Assembly (NCBI GenBank): GCA_036674765.1 | Contig: JARVKI010000047.1 | Coordinates: 269,583 to 333,582, forward strand | Origin: Seiridium cupressi | Taxonomy: Eukaryota > Ascomycota > Sordariomycetes > Amphisphaeriales > Sporocadaceae | Direction: 5' to 3' | DNA length: 64,000 bases | Shown: in pieces, positions 40,563-52,407 of the stretch | Numbering within the stretch: position 1 is the stretch's first letter | How the letters are laid out: each line of letters opens with the position of its first letter | Translations under genes and position numbers: made by a program | The notes under the pieces: model-generated | The model's database searches: none | What the model saw: the letters and a program-made list of their open reading frames with translations, nothing else | What the model was told of the DNA's origin: nothing

Positions 40563-42273
40563 CGTTCCCTTCCACGCATACGGGGTTGAGGATGGTCAAT
40601 AGCGGTCACAGCCCAGGAATCATCAACTGGAGGACACACAGACACTTTCCCATGCCCGGTACTCTGGGACAGAGAAGCTAGCCACGAGCACACACGAGCT
40701 TGCGATGTTCAGTCACGACCGGAGGTGTCAAGGCGGTGGAGGGTGCTGTTTGTCGAAAATTGGAGGGCGTGGTAAGGCGGCTCGAGACATAGTAGTCAAT
40801 CGAGCGTCTCTAAGTCGTGTGGGAGAAGACGTGACAGGGTTGTCCCAGAACATGAGCTTCTTCCCGATCGCCTAATGCTGGCGATTGAGACCAGTAACCG
40901 CGGTCAAGCGGGAAGCTGTGCTAGGCTACATGAAGAGAACTTCATCCCTAAGAAGGAGGGGGCAACGTGACTTTCGTCTTCAAAGAAAGATTATGGTCAT
41001 CATTGTCGCGGCCAGCTAGCATGAAGAAGGAAGAAAAAGACTCGTGAAAAGCCGGATATGGCTGCTTGGTTATATCTTGGGGATTGTGGCGTAGGTGTAC
41101 GTCAGAACGCGGCAGGAAACAGGATTTGGGTCAAGGTCGCGCGGCTTTGCGGTTGGGGTTGGGTGGCGGTGGCTGGGGGCATTGCCTAATTGGGACGGAT
41201 GCCGTGAAGAATCTACCATACCAACCTGCTGTACCTTATGTACCTACTAACCCACACGAGAAAGGCACCGAAAGCTGCAAACCATGGCGCAAGCCTTCTA
41301 ACCTTAACTCTGTATTCGAGGAAATTGCATCTTCTCTGGGTCTACGACAACTAGAGTTTCGTAAACCCAAGCCACCTCGAAAGATGCCCGCAAGGTACGA
41401 GCATTATGGAGATAGTCCCGACTTGCTCGCGGTTCGGAATGCCCATCGACGTCATACCCCCGCCAAAGGTTGAACATCCTGTTTTTGTTGTTCGCTAAAC
41501 CGCAAGAGCCTCATCTAGAACGTGAGCACAAATGAAACACACATGGCTTCGCCGATCTGCCGCCAAATTAAACTACATTCCCTGGTCAGGACGACGGAGA
41601 TTTTGCACCGGATCAACAGTCCAATGAGCCAAGCTTTTTGAGATAGCCTCTTCGCGTGCACGCGGCGGCAAAACGGCACTAAAAATGGGGGGAGGTCCCA
41701 TGCAGATGTCACTGTGCATCGGGGAGCGGGATCGCGAATTAAGGCTGCGCTGGAGACCCCTGTCAAGCCGTTAGCGGGTCCCAATCCGGCCGTGACGTCA
41801 ATTCCACATGCGCTGTAGATCGGCTAGCACAGTCTAACGCTGCAGCCCTCAGTGGCATTCCCGTCCAGCGTCCATCACGAGGTTTGCGAGACTCGGATTT
41901 TCCTCTACCTTTCTGAAACGAGCGAGAGATAGCAAGATGGTCTAGAACCTGATTGGGCCCCGGCGCTCCCCCATCCCTAATCTGGCCACCCTTGACTCAA
42001 TGTAATCCATATGTCATTTGCGTGGCCCGGCACCTAGAAACAAGCCTGCAAGCCACCGCCCAAGGTCTGCTGTGGATGGTTACCCTGTCGGGCCACACAC
42101 GCCTGTGATGATGATGACGATGATGGCATTTCTGCCGTGTTCGGTCATTTGCTGGAAGCCGCCAACAATCTTGGATTTTCTTTTCGGGTGAAGCTGCCCT
42201 TGGCGGTAGGGATGTGTGCCTTGGTTGGACCGTAGCTTGTGTTCCCCGGTAACTCGAGATTATGTCTGGCGAA

Positions 42274-42280
42274 TATAAAA
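42274..42280 (+). promoter_or_regulatory. TATA box of the small acyl-motif gene
   Basis: TATAAAA, followed by a pyrimidine stretch and then an A/C-rich leader, about 160 nt before the ATG at 42441. This is the layout of a strongly expressed fungal gene. Confidence 0.6.
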
Positions 42281-42440
42281 CAAACGCCCTCCTTTCAGCC
42301 TTTTGCATTCTTGTAACCTGGGCATCAACATTAACCTCAATCAATCACTTCGCAACTCCTAGTCGCTCAGCCACACACAAACCACAAAAAATCAACACCA
42401 ACAAAACCATCCCCACTAAACAAACTACAAATTCGCTAAA

Positions 42441-42741
42441 ATGGGTGCCGTCGTCTCTTGCGTAAGTTCCCAATAACAAACCCCACCTGTCAAACCGGCA
42501 GACACTTTTCCTCTCCGAATCCGAAGCTAACAGATGTCTGTTGTAGGTTCAAAGCCTCTTCCGCACCATCGGCAATGTCTTGATGGCCATTGTCAACGGC
42601 ATCGCCAGCATTCTGACCGCCATCATCCACGGCATTGCCTCCTTCTTCACCATCCTCATCTCCTTCCTCACCTGTGGCTACTGCGGTCGCAAGCGCGGAG
42701 GTACGACGACACGCGGTCACCACACGACGAGTCGTGTCTAG
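42441..42741 (+). CDS. 71-aa hydrophobic protein with N-terminal acylation motif
   Basis: Two exons, 42441-42461 and 42547-42741, are joined over an 85-nt intron (GTAAGT, GCTAAC branch, TGTAG). The first exon encodes just MGAVVSC: Gly2 with Ser6 fits the N-myristoylation rule, and the adjacent Cys7 could be palmitoylated. Exon 2 gives a long Ile/Val/Ala-rich stretch with repeated NGIASI/HGIASF units (IVNGIASILTAIIHGIASFF), a Cys pair (CGYCG) and a basic Thr/His/Arg tail ending TSRV. The protein is likely tightly membrane-bound. I recall similar short proteins as conserved hypotheticals in filamentous ascomycetes; no function is known to me. It converges with the XPF gene, whose stop lies 372 bases away. 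Confidence 0.78.
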
Positions 42742-43113
42742 GCTGACCCATCTGCCATAACGTCGAAGGCGCGAAGGCTGTAGACAGGCAGATGGGTGAT
42801 CTTCATCACAAACAGGACGAACTTGAGGGGTTGGTCTTGAGCTTGGATTTCTTTTGAGTTGATACCACGAGTGGATACGGAAGGCGAGAGGATGTCACGA
42901 TACCCCGTTTTACGAACGTTACGACGTTTGGCATGACGCTATTCGCAGTTACATTTCCTTGTTTCATAGTATAATACCAATTGCACTTGCATTTGCATGC
43001 TCTAATCTGAATTATCTATCTCTCGTGATTGAAATGCCATCGCAAAACAGTACTCTTATCCGAATTTTCCATGTCCATTGTATATATCAATAGATGGGAT
43101 AGTATGAGCTAAC
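42742..43113. other. Convergent intergenic region
   Basis: Holds the 3' UTRs of the small acyl-motif gene (+) and XPF (-). No other feature is seen. Confidence 0.5.
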
Positions 43114-45977
43114 TCAATCTACATCAATGAGGTTCCTCGCGAAGAATCTTTCAATTTGTCGTCCAGCCTCCTTGCCCACCAGCGGTTCAAGCTCATCTAC
43201 GCTCATGTTGGCTACCTCGCGTACGTTGTCGCACTCTAGGACCAGATTCTTAAGATTCTTGGGCGTGACTCCTGGAACGACCCCCAGCATCTCCTGTGGT
43301 TCTAGGTTGAATGTCTGATCTTCAGCCTTCACATCCTTGTCCAAGCCAGCACGTACTGCCGCAATCGGGTCCGGCTCTTCCTCCTGTGTCTTCAGGTTCT
43401 CAAAGATCTCAGCTGTCTGATAAGGGCTGCTGCTCCAGATCACTTTCAGGCGCGGGAAGGCAAGAGTCAAGAGGACGAGCTTTGATTGTAGATCCGACGG
43501 CACGTTGGCAGGGTTGACCGAGGATAGGCTTCCTGACAAGTCTGCGAATGGTTCGAGTGTAAAGGATTTGTTCTGATCGAATTCGATGAGGAGCATGGGG
43601 TTCTTGTAGTGTTGGAACATAGTTTCCGCTTGGTTATAGAGACGGCCATCCTTGAAAGAGCTGATTAAATCGCTCACTGACTTGCGCTCAATGCAAATAG
43701 TCGGCGAGAGGATATAGTCACCCACTGTCAGCATGCAGGGGACGATGACCATGTTACGTCCATGCAACAATGACGGGAGAGAGGAACGAAACTCTCGCAC
43801 GTCAACAACAACACGTGGTGGCTGTGCTGTGGCTGCCAGTCGACCACCACCGGCAATTCGAGTATTCACGGTTCGAAGAAAGGCTTCTTGTGGATCTTCG
43901 ACCACTTTGTCCGCTGTCGTATCAACGATAGTCATGCTAGCACGCTCCTTGATGAGCTTGGTGAACGCGTCCTTCTCTCGACGGACAGAAGCAAGATAGC
44001 GCTGCTCTTCCACCGAACCACCGTAGAACATGAAGTACACACGCACGTTTCTGTCGCTATGAGAGGACCGATATACCTCGACGCGTCGGATGAAGCTAGC
44101 ATCTGGCTCGTACATGATGATGTATCGGGGTTTGACTTCTTCCAGGATATGCTCGTCTTGATCACCTTCATAGGCATGGACCACGACAAGGTCCTGCATC
44201 TCATACAACTGATAGTAGTCATCCATGTCGTCGAGTGGGTCGGCAATAATATCAGCTTTCTGCGCTGCCTCCTCTTCGGTGGGCTGGACACCAGCGATGA
44301 GCCCTTCTACCTCAGACGGCTTTTCGAAGTATTGGATCACACTCCCATTAGCGGCGCGTCCAGTCGCTAGTCCTGAAGCGCCGCCACCTCTTTGTCGTCT
44401 TCGCTTGTTGGCCGGTGCTCGGTTCTTTCCCTGACCAAGCCGGGGATCTGTAGCACCTTCTATGGCCTTTTGGTTCTCGGAAAACAATACATTGCTTATT
44501 TGTGCGAATTCTCTCTTCCATTTCAGGTACTCCCGCAGCTTCCTTCTCATCATATAGGCTGCAGATGGCTTGGAGTCTTCTTCCGTCTTCTGCTTCTTCG
44601 CCGTTGGATCATCAGCTTTAGGCTTCACGTGCATTAACTCGAGGAACTGTCGGAGTTGACGGCATGTGGCAGTATCCGAGCACATAATCAGGATAGTGCC
44701 GTTGGAGTCATCTCTCATGGCTGGCTCGAAATATAGATCACGGTCAATCTCTTCGAGCACCTCCGCCAGGACCGCCCATTTCGGCTGCTCCTCAAGCACT
44801 GGCTTGAGAGAATCTATCGGGGTCTGCTCTGTCGCCTTGACATTGCTCGAATACACTCTCTGCTTGGCGGTGCTGAAAATTGTATGAGCTGCGTCCATGA
44901 ACATCCAAGGAGACTGGCTCTGCCTGGTTGAGCCAGGCTGCGGTGAATGTGCAGCGTGTATTGTGTCCAAATGCTGAAGGAGGGATACCGAGTCCAAAGC
45001 CAGGACTGACTGTAGCATGCTTCGAAGAACCGTAAGATCGCTGACAATCTGCTTAGTTTTCCAACTGACCCTATGCCAGTTGGGATCAAGCTGTCGTCGG
45101 ACCATGACATCAAAGTTCTTCAGTAGTGCGCTATCGAGATTCCAGTCTTCCATCTCCAAGCCCGTGTTGCTCTTCTTGAGCTCATGTATACTGACTTCAA
45201 CACATTCCATTATGGCTGTCTGAATCTCCTTCATGGCATCTGTCATGGGTACCTCGAGTTCGATGACCTCGGCTTTCTTCTTGCCTTCAAGCGATCCTGC
45301 AACGGTCATATGGAACCGGGGCCACAAAGATGCTTTCCGCAAGAACAGGTTCCTCATCATCGTAGCCAGTGGTGCAAAGCCGATAGTGAATGGATCCGGA
45401 TTGTCGGACAAAGCTTTCAGGAAGCCAACTTTGTTCTTCTGCCTGTATATCCGTAGGATAAAAGCCTCGAGGGACGTCGCAATCACCTTTTCGGCATGCA
45501 AGACAATCACACCCGTGATAGTCTCTGGGTTAAGAAGAGTCGTTAGGAGGTCAACGACCAGGATCCGAGATGTGATGCTGTAGATGCCCCCCCGGGCATA
45601 CATCCTCTCCCTAGCTGCGACGCTGGTGAAGTCGGTGTTGACTACAGTGAGACCTCTTGCCTTGGGAGACATGCTGATGGCAGCATGCTCAGCCAGGGCC
45701 TCTCCAATCCAGGCATTTTCGCGCTCTTCAGCTCCGACGACAATGATTAAGTTGTTTCCAGCTGCATCGTAACTGTGCAACAGGTTGGTGGCCAGCCTCA
45801 TGAGGCCGAGGCCTCTGGCGAGAACAAGGAGCTCATCCTCGCCACGGAGCTCCTGGAACAGGTGCTGTTGATACTCCTACGATACATGAGTCATCTGGGG
45901 TAAGCGGCCGAGGACCACCGGGGACATACAAGGGGCAGCGAGAGCTTCACTGGTTGCGGCGCATTGTTCGCAGACAT
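43114..45977 (-). CDS. RAD1: XPF/RAD1 structure-specific DNA repair endonuclease
   Basis: Catalytic subunit of the XPF-ERCC1 (Rad1-Rad10) nuclease that cuts 5' of the lesion in nucleotide excision repair and acts in single-strand annealing; nuclear. Two exons on the minus strand, 45977-45930 and 45876-43114, encode about 936 aa. The first exon (16 codons, starting MSANNAPQPVKLSLPL) joins EYQQHLFQELRGEDELL over a 53-nt intron. The N-terminal half is the degenerate SF2 helicase-like domain without usable Walker motifs, as in all XPF. The ERCC4 nuclease core has VVDVREFRSSLP and the metal-binding IERKSVSDLI (Glu746-Arg747-Lys748). A tandem HhH domain near the C terminus (MLGVVPGVTPKNLKNLV) should bind the Rad10 homologue. 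Called mus-38 in Neurospora. Long antisense frames inside are shadows. Confidence 0.96.
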
Positions 45978-46529
45978 GCGGGGCACGTCTTATCCAATCC
46001 ACGAAACGCAAATGGCAGAAGGCGCGTGAACGGGTTGCTCAACCGTGTATCCTTGGCATATGCATTTCTGGCCCGCAGGTGAAGATATTAGGGTATCTGA
46101 CGATCGTTCGGCTGGGCTCGGATCAACGCGACTATACGCAGGTCGGAAGCCGGAAGTCTCTGGTTGCCTGCCTGGAGTACTGCTGCACCGTGACGAGGGA
46201 CTGGCGTCGATTTGTGGTAGCGTGGTTCAAGAATCCGGAAGCTCTGACAACCATTAAAATCTGGGGTTGCGCTTGCCGCGAATCATCAGCCTTAGATCGC
46301 CGCCCTAGGGGCACACCCAATCATGCTCTTCTTTTGTGTCCCAAAGATACGTCATCACACAGTCAGGTGTAAGTTGCATAAGAGCCAAGTTCTACACCAT
46401 AAGAATCACCGGAAACGCAGTTTGATCTCCCATCAATCACCAAGGACAAACATTTCCCAAATTCAAACTCAAACTCAGACCTGAACTCAGGCGATTAGAC
46501 AAGAAACTCATAAATCACGAACCGACAAT
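45978..46529. other. Divergent promoter region, XPF and 70-aa gene
   Basis: 552 bases between the XPF start (-) and the small gene start (+). It probably contains both promoters. AAACTC-type short repeats occur near 46460. The open frames at 46045-46372 have no recognisable product. Confidence 0.45.
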
Positions 46530-46798
46530 ATGACTGGCAAAGAAACCTTCCCCGCTGCCCAGGTGAGCACATGGCTCCCGGCCAAATTCGACATTATCTA
46601 GTAGCTGATCGTATATAGACTGGCAAGGTCGATGCCAACTCCCAGCCGCATGATGCTTCCGAGGCCGCCCAGCCGCAGGGAGCAAAGGCGTTCGCTGCTC
46701 ACCAGGCCCACCCCGGCCCGGCTGTCCCTCAGTCGATGCCCGAGCAGGAGGGTAGTAAGGAGGAGCGTCAAGCCAAGGCCAAGGAGCTGAACAAATAA
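46530..46798 (+). CDS. 70-aa hydrophilic, probably disordered protein
   Basis: Two exons, 46530-46562 and 46619-46798, with a 56-nt intron (GTGAGC donor, GCTGATC branch, TATAG acceptor). Joined, the protein starts MTGKETFPAAQTGKVD, is rich in Ala, Gln, Pro, Lys and Glu, has no hydrophobic core or Cys, and ends in a charged helix-forming segment (KEERQAKAKELNK). The exons join in phase 0 at Gln11-Thr12, and the second exon has strong C/G codon bias. Small proteins of this type occur across filamentous fungi and are sometimes stress-linked, but no role can be read from the sequence. Confidence 0.65.
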
Positions 46799-47937
46799 GT
46801 CACTTAGCATCTGTTGGATTTACCTGCCGACGGATGTGTGATAATGGCGGTATGACCGCGGCAGTTCAGACATTAAAACAGCAGTTTTGTCCGAACCTGT
46901 ATGATTAAATACGAATTGATGAAGACCAAAATGCATGAAGCTACGTCTTACACCGATATTTCTTTGGACATATTTGTGCATGTAGGCACTCTCAAGGATC
47001 TCGCTACCATCCCTCAAAGCGTTCCTAGCCGAATTCCCCCTCTCAAGATATAAGATATGTGCCTAACGCACAGGCGTGATCTACATATCCAAGACGAGGC
47101 GATATGTCACTAATAATATGACACCAGCCAGCAGCTGTAGTAGCAATAGCATCTCGAGGTAGACCTAGAAGCAATAACAAATCAAGAATGAAAACTACAT
47201 TTTCGGTGACCGAGCAAACTCACGAAGGGCCACAACTTAGTAAATTGATGGTAGCAATATCTAAATATTTCTATGGAATATGTTTGCTGCTGCCAGTTGT
47301 TGTATGCATATGTGCAAGAGTGGCTGTGCATCAGGTTGAGGGCACCCGAAGTGGGCTGTTGCTCAACTAACCTAGACCCCTGTCTTCATTGCTGCCACTA
47401 GAAACGCTGCACAGTGACGGCAGAACCGTCTCCCCAATGATGATCGAGAATCAGCAATTGTCTTCTTTTTACTTCTTTGGGTGGGACGGGTCCTAATTCC
47501 AGGAAACATCATCCCACGGAAGCGAGAACATTCAGAAACAGCTACAGCCCACGCAACGTCGCCATACTCAACAACGGGCAAATTGGTCTTTGAGACCCTA
47601 GGCCAAGCGAGCCGCCTACTGTTCTCCTGTACCAACCCAAGCCTCCACCTGTCCACCGTCCTTCGGGCAGGGAGACACAAGACCACTCAACCACCTGAAT
47701 TGAGCCGCCTCGATACTAGTAAGCGCCGCCACCCACCACGCGTACATTCGCAACACCACAAGGCAGCACCTTTCCGTCCGCCATCGCCGAGCAATTCTTC
47801 GGCCACTTCCAGGTTGTATCCATGATTACTTAGGGCCACTACGGATTGCGGGTAGCTGGAGATAGAGAGGCACCGAACATCGAGGACCCTCCACCTACCA
47901 ACCCCAACCTGCTCGGTCACTCCCTGAGCCGCCCAAC
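46799..47937. other. Intergenic upstream of the WASP gene
   Basis: The first half is AT-rich and featureless. The second half (about 47450-47937) is pyrimidine-rich and probably the promoter and leader of the WASP gene. The open frame at 47481-47825 is not supported as a protein. Confidence 0.45.
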
Positions 47938-49867
47938 ATGCCGTCCATTCTCAACGACGAGGACAAGGAGACGGTCAAGCGCTTTGTCCCGAAGCAGACC
48001 AACAAAATTCATGCCGTCGCCGTCGCAAGGTTATACGTCGCTTACCCCAACAAATCCAAATGGACGTACACTGGGCTGCAAGGCGCAATTGCGCTCGCCA
48101 ACGATCTGGTGGGCAACACATACTGGCTGAAGCTGGTGGACATATCGGTGAGTTATGTTATATCGAAATCTTTGTTTCATCTTGGCTGACAGCCAGCCCA
48201 CAGCCCGCCGGCCGAGGAGTGATTTGGGATCAGGAGATTTTCGACACATGGCAGTATAACCAGGACCGTACCTTCTTCCACACCTTCGAGCTCGAAGAAT
48301 GCCTGGCGGGGTTGTCGTTTGTCGACGAGAAAGAGGCGAAGCAGTTCAAGAAGAAAATGGAAGAGAGGGAAAAGAATGCGAGCAAAGCTACAAAAAATAC
48401 TCCCTTCGGTGGACACAGCCAACCGGTCAAGTCAGGCGGCCTTTTCGGAAGCATATTTGGAGGACATAGGCATTCCTCAGCTCCCACGCCGCCCGAGTCG
48501 CCACGAAACAATGCCCTTCCACCGCCTCCTCCAGCTTCACACACAAAGTCGCCGTCTGGGGGCGTCAACGGTTTCCACAAGCCGTCTTCCGAGTTCGCTA
48601 CGCTGGAAGCCTATGACCCTGACTGGCGAGACAACTTTGGTAACTTCTTGACGGAACAAGGCCTCACCGACGATTTCATCAAGGACAACCAGGATTTTAT
48701 TGTTGAGTTCTTGAAGCAGCAGGGAGATGCTGTACCAAAGGCTACTGCACCGCCTCCGCCGCCGCCGCCGCCTGTGAACGGCACCAGCGGACATGCTCGA
48801 GCACCTCCACCACCGCCGCCTCCAGGCCCAAGACCAGCAGCAGAGCCCGTAACGTCATCTGGATCGCGCCGCGGAGCTCCTCCGCCGCCTCCGGCGCCAC
48901 GGCGATCCAAGGCTGACGTTCATCGCGAACCGACTCCTCCACAGGATCCAACACCACCACGGCCACGGTTTAATGCACCTCCTCCGTTACCCGATGCCGG
49001 CAAGTTCGCACATCAAGAACCTGCAAGACCTGTCCCAGCCGCGCCTGCGTCTGCGGCTGCTCCACCTCCACCCCCAAGACCGCCAAAAACACCCGTGGAC
49101 GGAGACGACGCATCTGGCCATAGATTCGGCGTGCCTCCTCCGTTCGCCGGTCAGCGCGTTAATAACGTTCCTCCAGCGCCGCCGTCTAGAGGACCAGTGC
49201 CTCCCCCTCCACCAAGGGAAACGCCAGCACCACCTCTACCTCCCTCGTTACCACCCAAAGCACCGGCCTCGAGTGCACCTCCTCTTCCACCATCAGCATC
49301 GAGGCCCGTGCCAGCTCCGCCGCCGCGAGGAGTTCCAGCGCCGCCACCTCCGCCGGGTTCAAATGCACCACCGCCTCCTCCATTACCACCAACATCTGGA
49401 GGAGCACCGCCGCCACCCCCTCCGCCTCCTCCGCCTCCTGGTGGTGCCGGTGGCATGCCTCCGCCGCCACCGCCGCCTCCACCGAATCGCGACTCCGGTT
49501 ATGCATCTGGGGTTCCGTCGGCTGCCGCCCCTGCACCTGACACGAGCCGCTCGGCCGTATTGGAAGGCATCCAGAAAGCCGGTGGAATCGGGGCTCTCAA
49601 GAAGGTGGACAGGAGCCAAATCAGAGATAGGAGTGCGGCACTTCCTGGAGGTGGCGATACTGGGCCGCATGGTAGTGGATTGCCGCCCGCGGGAGTCGCT
49701 CCTGCGGGAGGTGCACCCAACATGGCAGATGCTTTAGCTGCAGCGTTACAAAAGCGGAAGCAGAAAGTCGGCGATAGTGGTGAGCTACGAGATCTTGTGG
49801 GAAGAATTGCGAGTAATATGATACTAACTTTCCGGCAGACGACGAAGCTGATGACGACGATTGGTAA
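47938..49867 (+). CDS. LAS17: WASP/Las17-type actin nucleation-promoting factor
   Basis: Activates the Arp2/3 complex at endocytic sites and in the subapical collar of hyphae. Three exons, 47938-48147, 48204-49779 and 49839-49867, encode about 604 aa. The WH1/EVH1 domain spans roughly residues 20-125 (AVAVARLYVAYPNKSKW, then RGVIWDQEIFDTW and FFHTFE). A segment about residues 195-240 (DWRDNFGNFLTEQGL) follows. Then comes a 300-residue proline-rich region with many PPPPP runs that bind profilin and SH3 domains. A WH2-type actin-binding helix with the LKKV motif (AVLEGIQKAGGIGALKKV) precedes a central segment (ADALAAALQKRK). The acidic tail ends DDEADDDDW and is encoded largely by the 29-nt last exon, so correct splicing is needed for Arp2/3 binding. 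The unspliced frame would end instead in unrelated sequence. Confidence 0.95.
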
Positions 49868-51020
49868 ATATCTTGCGCCAAACCCAGTGTATTATTTTGA
49901 TCCAGGGGGTGATATCCGTTAACTTTGACTGGAATACGGCTTCGGCGTCGAATTATAGGGTCATGTCCCTCAGGCGACGGAAGGGGGACAACTGAAGAAG
50001 ACAGCTACGGAAGCTGTGGAAAGGGTCGTTTGGAAAAGTCGACGGAACAATTTACTTCTTCATGACTGCTCCGTCTTTCATGACAAAAAGGGCACTTTTA
50101 AGGACCACACGCGAGCCCAGTTGAGGTCGCGGTGTTCGTCCTGACAAATTCTAGTTGTGGTGAAGTTTGAGCAGAGTCTACACATGGCTTGTGCCTAGCG
50201 ATGGAGAGATGATGCTCGTGGTTTTTCTCGTACGAGCATCAAGGCGATCAGTAGTTGAGAGCACAGAGTTGGTGGGAGGCAGAGCGACAAGCAAGGGAAC
50301 CAGACCATAAATAGAGATTATTATGGTTAGCATGGAAGGAAGTAGTTGGAGTAGAAAGAAGAAATAGCAGTGGAAAAAATCAACTTTCACGCTGTCTCCC
50401 ATTCTAATTGATGTGAGCGGAATTTCTCAACATCGTCATGTTCAAAATTAGGGGCCCAAAATAATCATCACCGCCCCCTGCCGAGCAGCAACATGGCACA
50501 TGCTGACGCATATGAATTTTGAGGATCTTGTTATGTTCAGGAGGGACTATTCAAGCAGCAAAGGCAAGGCTGCGAATTCTCAGTCATATTGATCAGAGGG
50601 GTTTAACAATCTGCCACGGAATACTTGAGATTCACAATGTCAAGGTGGAAGAATCGGTCTTCATAAGACAGGGGGAAAGAATGCATGGATTGAATCTACC
50701 GAATCCGGGAAGTCATTACCATGATCATTATTCGTCCCTGAAAGAAACAAGGTAGTTAAGTAAGCAGAAAGAAGAGTAGCACATCCAAAGAACCATGACG
50801 TCTCTCCCACCATGGTTTCCCTCCAACTACCACATGTCCAACTGTCGCGGAACCCGTCCTATCCAGTCACCAGCCATGTCCAGGAACACAGACAAAAGCG
50901 ATGGGACACGACGGGTTTGAGAGAGAAGACAGCTTTCCCCGGTCGTCTCAGCTATCTAGTGATTTGCATGCAGAAGCGGATGACCAGGTGGACAATGCTT
51001 TGATTGCCACCATCATCCGC
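49868..51020. other. Convergent intergenic, WASP gene and eIF1A
   Basis: Contains the 3' UTRs of both genes. A minus-strand ATG frame at 50178-50402 encodes a hydrophobic 74-aa peptide but has no recognisable family or conserved codon pattern, so it is not called. Confidence 0.45.
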
Positions 51021-51739
51021 TTAGATGTCGTCAATCTCGATCTCCTTGCCACCGGCGCCTTCGTCGCTCGAGCTGTCGCGGTCCTCGTCGAATTCGAAGT
51101 TGCACTCGCCGTCCTCGTTGGGGCCGTAAGTGTCGGTCTCGTTGATCTTGGCTGATTCTGGCAACTCTCCGTAGGCCTTCAGGGAACGGGCTTCATCGGC
51201 GGTGTCTACAGAAATATTAGTTTTGGCTCCGCCGGTGCCGGGACTGGGCAAGGGCGGCACTCACACTTCATGATGACATCTCCCTTCTCATCCTGGTAAT
51301 CTCGCAGAGACAGAAGAATAATATCACCCTGGTTGATCCAGACCTTCTTCCTCAGCTTACCGCGAATGTGGCCCTAGTCAACCGGGTTAGATGTTTGTGT
51401 CCATGTCGCATGTGGATGGCTAGGAACGTACCAGTCGCTTGGTGCCGTCGAAGCACAGTGTCTCCAGTCTGCCGTTTCCAAGCATCTTGGTGACTTGTGC
51501 GTATTCTTGGCCCTCATCCTTGAAAACGAGTTCACGCTTCTCGTTATCGTTCTCGTTCTTACCCCTACGCTACCCGGTGTGTTAGCATGGCGATGCGATG
51601 TTGCTGTCGTATCGTGGCGAGATCATTTCCCAGGGCGTAGGGCTGCCCGCGTAGCAGCTTATCCTGGGCCCATGTGGGGTAGTCGAAGAAAAAGGAGACT
51701 CACCCTGTTCTTTCCTCCCTTTCCCTTGTTCTTAGGCAT
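51021..51739 (-). CDS. TIF11: Translation initiation factor eIF1A
   Basis: Binds the 40S A site, promotes Met-tRNA recruitment, scanning and start-codon choice. Four exons on the minus strand, 51739-51704, 51569-51432, 51373-51265 and 51205-51021, encode about 155 aa, the normal size. The basic N-terminal tail [19 protein letters not shown] is followed by the OB-fold ([39 protein letters not shown]). The acidic C-terminal tail ([12 protein letters not shown]) ends EIEIDDI, the segment that contacts eIF5B. The start is fixed by near-identity of the tail to all fungal eIF1A. Introns are 134, 58 and 59 nt. A (GTG)n repeat lies 75-110 bases upstream of the start. Divergent from the gene at 52408. 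Confidence 0.97.
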
Positions 51740-52407
51740 AGTAGCGGCTTTTCACCTGCTCAAAAATACGCGATAGATGTGCGAAGAATTCTGTGCTGTC
51801 GCAGGTTGGGCGTCGTGGTGGTGGTGGTGGTGGTGGTGGTTGTTGTTGTGAAGAAAACAAAAAAACCCGGGTTGCGGTTGTGTGGTGACGATGGAGGGGC
51901 TTATGAAGGGTGGTCAGGTTGCTTTGCTTCTCCGGAAGGCGAAAGTGGGCTGGTGGGCTTTGTGCGCTTCCCACCTGATGGAGTGCTCGGGCGACACCAA
52001 ATACATATGAGTACAACATTGTAATAGTGGGCCCATATCTGCTGAGGCTTAGCAGCTGGCGGCTGCATTCGGGATTATGCTGGGCTGCCGTTAGACGTCC
52101 CAGGCTAGGTCGAGCTAGGGAAATTCAAGCCCAAGTCACTCCCAGACCGCGATACTTGGCCTCAGCCACACCCCACTATGGAGATCTAGGTATCGAATTC
52201 TGCAGCTACTTGGTGCTGAATCTGCATCTATCTGCAGGATCGCAGCCTGTCAGGTCCTTCACTCCTCTCGCTTCGCGCAGATTCTCATCTTGAATTCCCG
52301 ATTTTCACTATCGAGATACATCATCCGACCTGAGTCAGCCGCCGGTGCTCGATAAATGCGGCAATGAGCTCTTGCGAGCCCACGCAGAGCAGGATACGGT
52401 TGGGGTC
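51740..52407. other. Divergent promoter, eIF1A and 52408 gene
   Basis: 668 bases shared by two divergent genes, containing the triplet repeat above. No further gene is supported. Confidence 0.45.
51815..51850. repeat. (GTG)n/(TTG)n microsatellite
   Basis: About eight GTG triplets followed by TTG triplets. On the eIF1A transcript strand it reads CAACAACAACCACC and lies 76-111 nt before the start codon, so in the leader or core promoter. Confidence 0.75.

Larger units (their letters stand above)
39334..42440. other. Intergenic with possible gene remnants
   Basis: No sure gene lies here. A frame interrupted by two stops at 39870-40391 and a short minus-strand ORF at 40446-40562 are described separately. 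The plus-strand open frame 41066-41473 has no recognised domain; its second half, from about 41240, is moderately protein-like. A GAT-rich microsatellite lies near 42110. The last 170 bases are the promoter and A/C-rich leader of the small acyl-motif gene. Confidence 0.4.

Noticed and set aside
43888..44370. 160-codon plus-strand frame inside the XPF gene
   Set aside because: Antisense shadow of strongly supported XPF coding sequence.
49151..49536. Gly-rich minus-strand frames opposite the WASP gene
   Set aside because: They are the complement of the proline-rich region (CCN read as GGN) and have no independent support.
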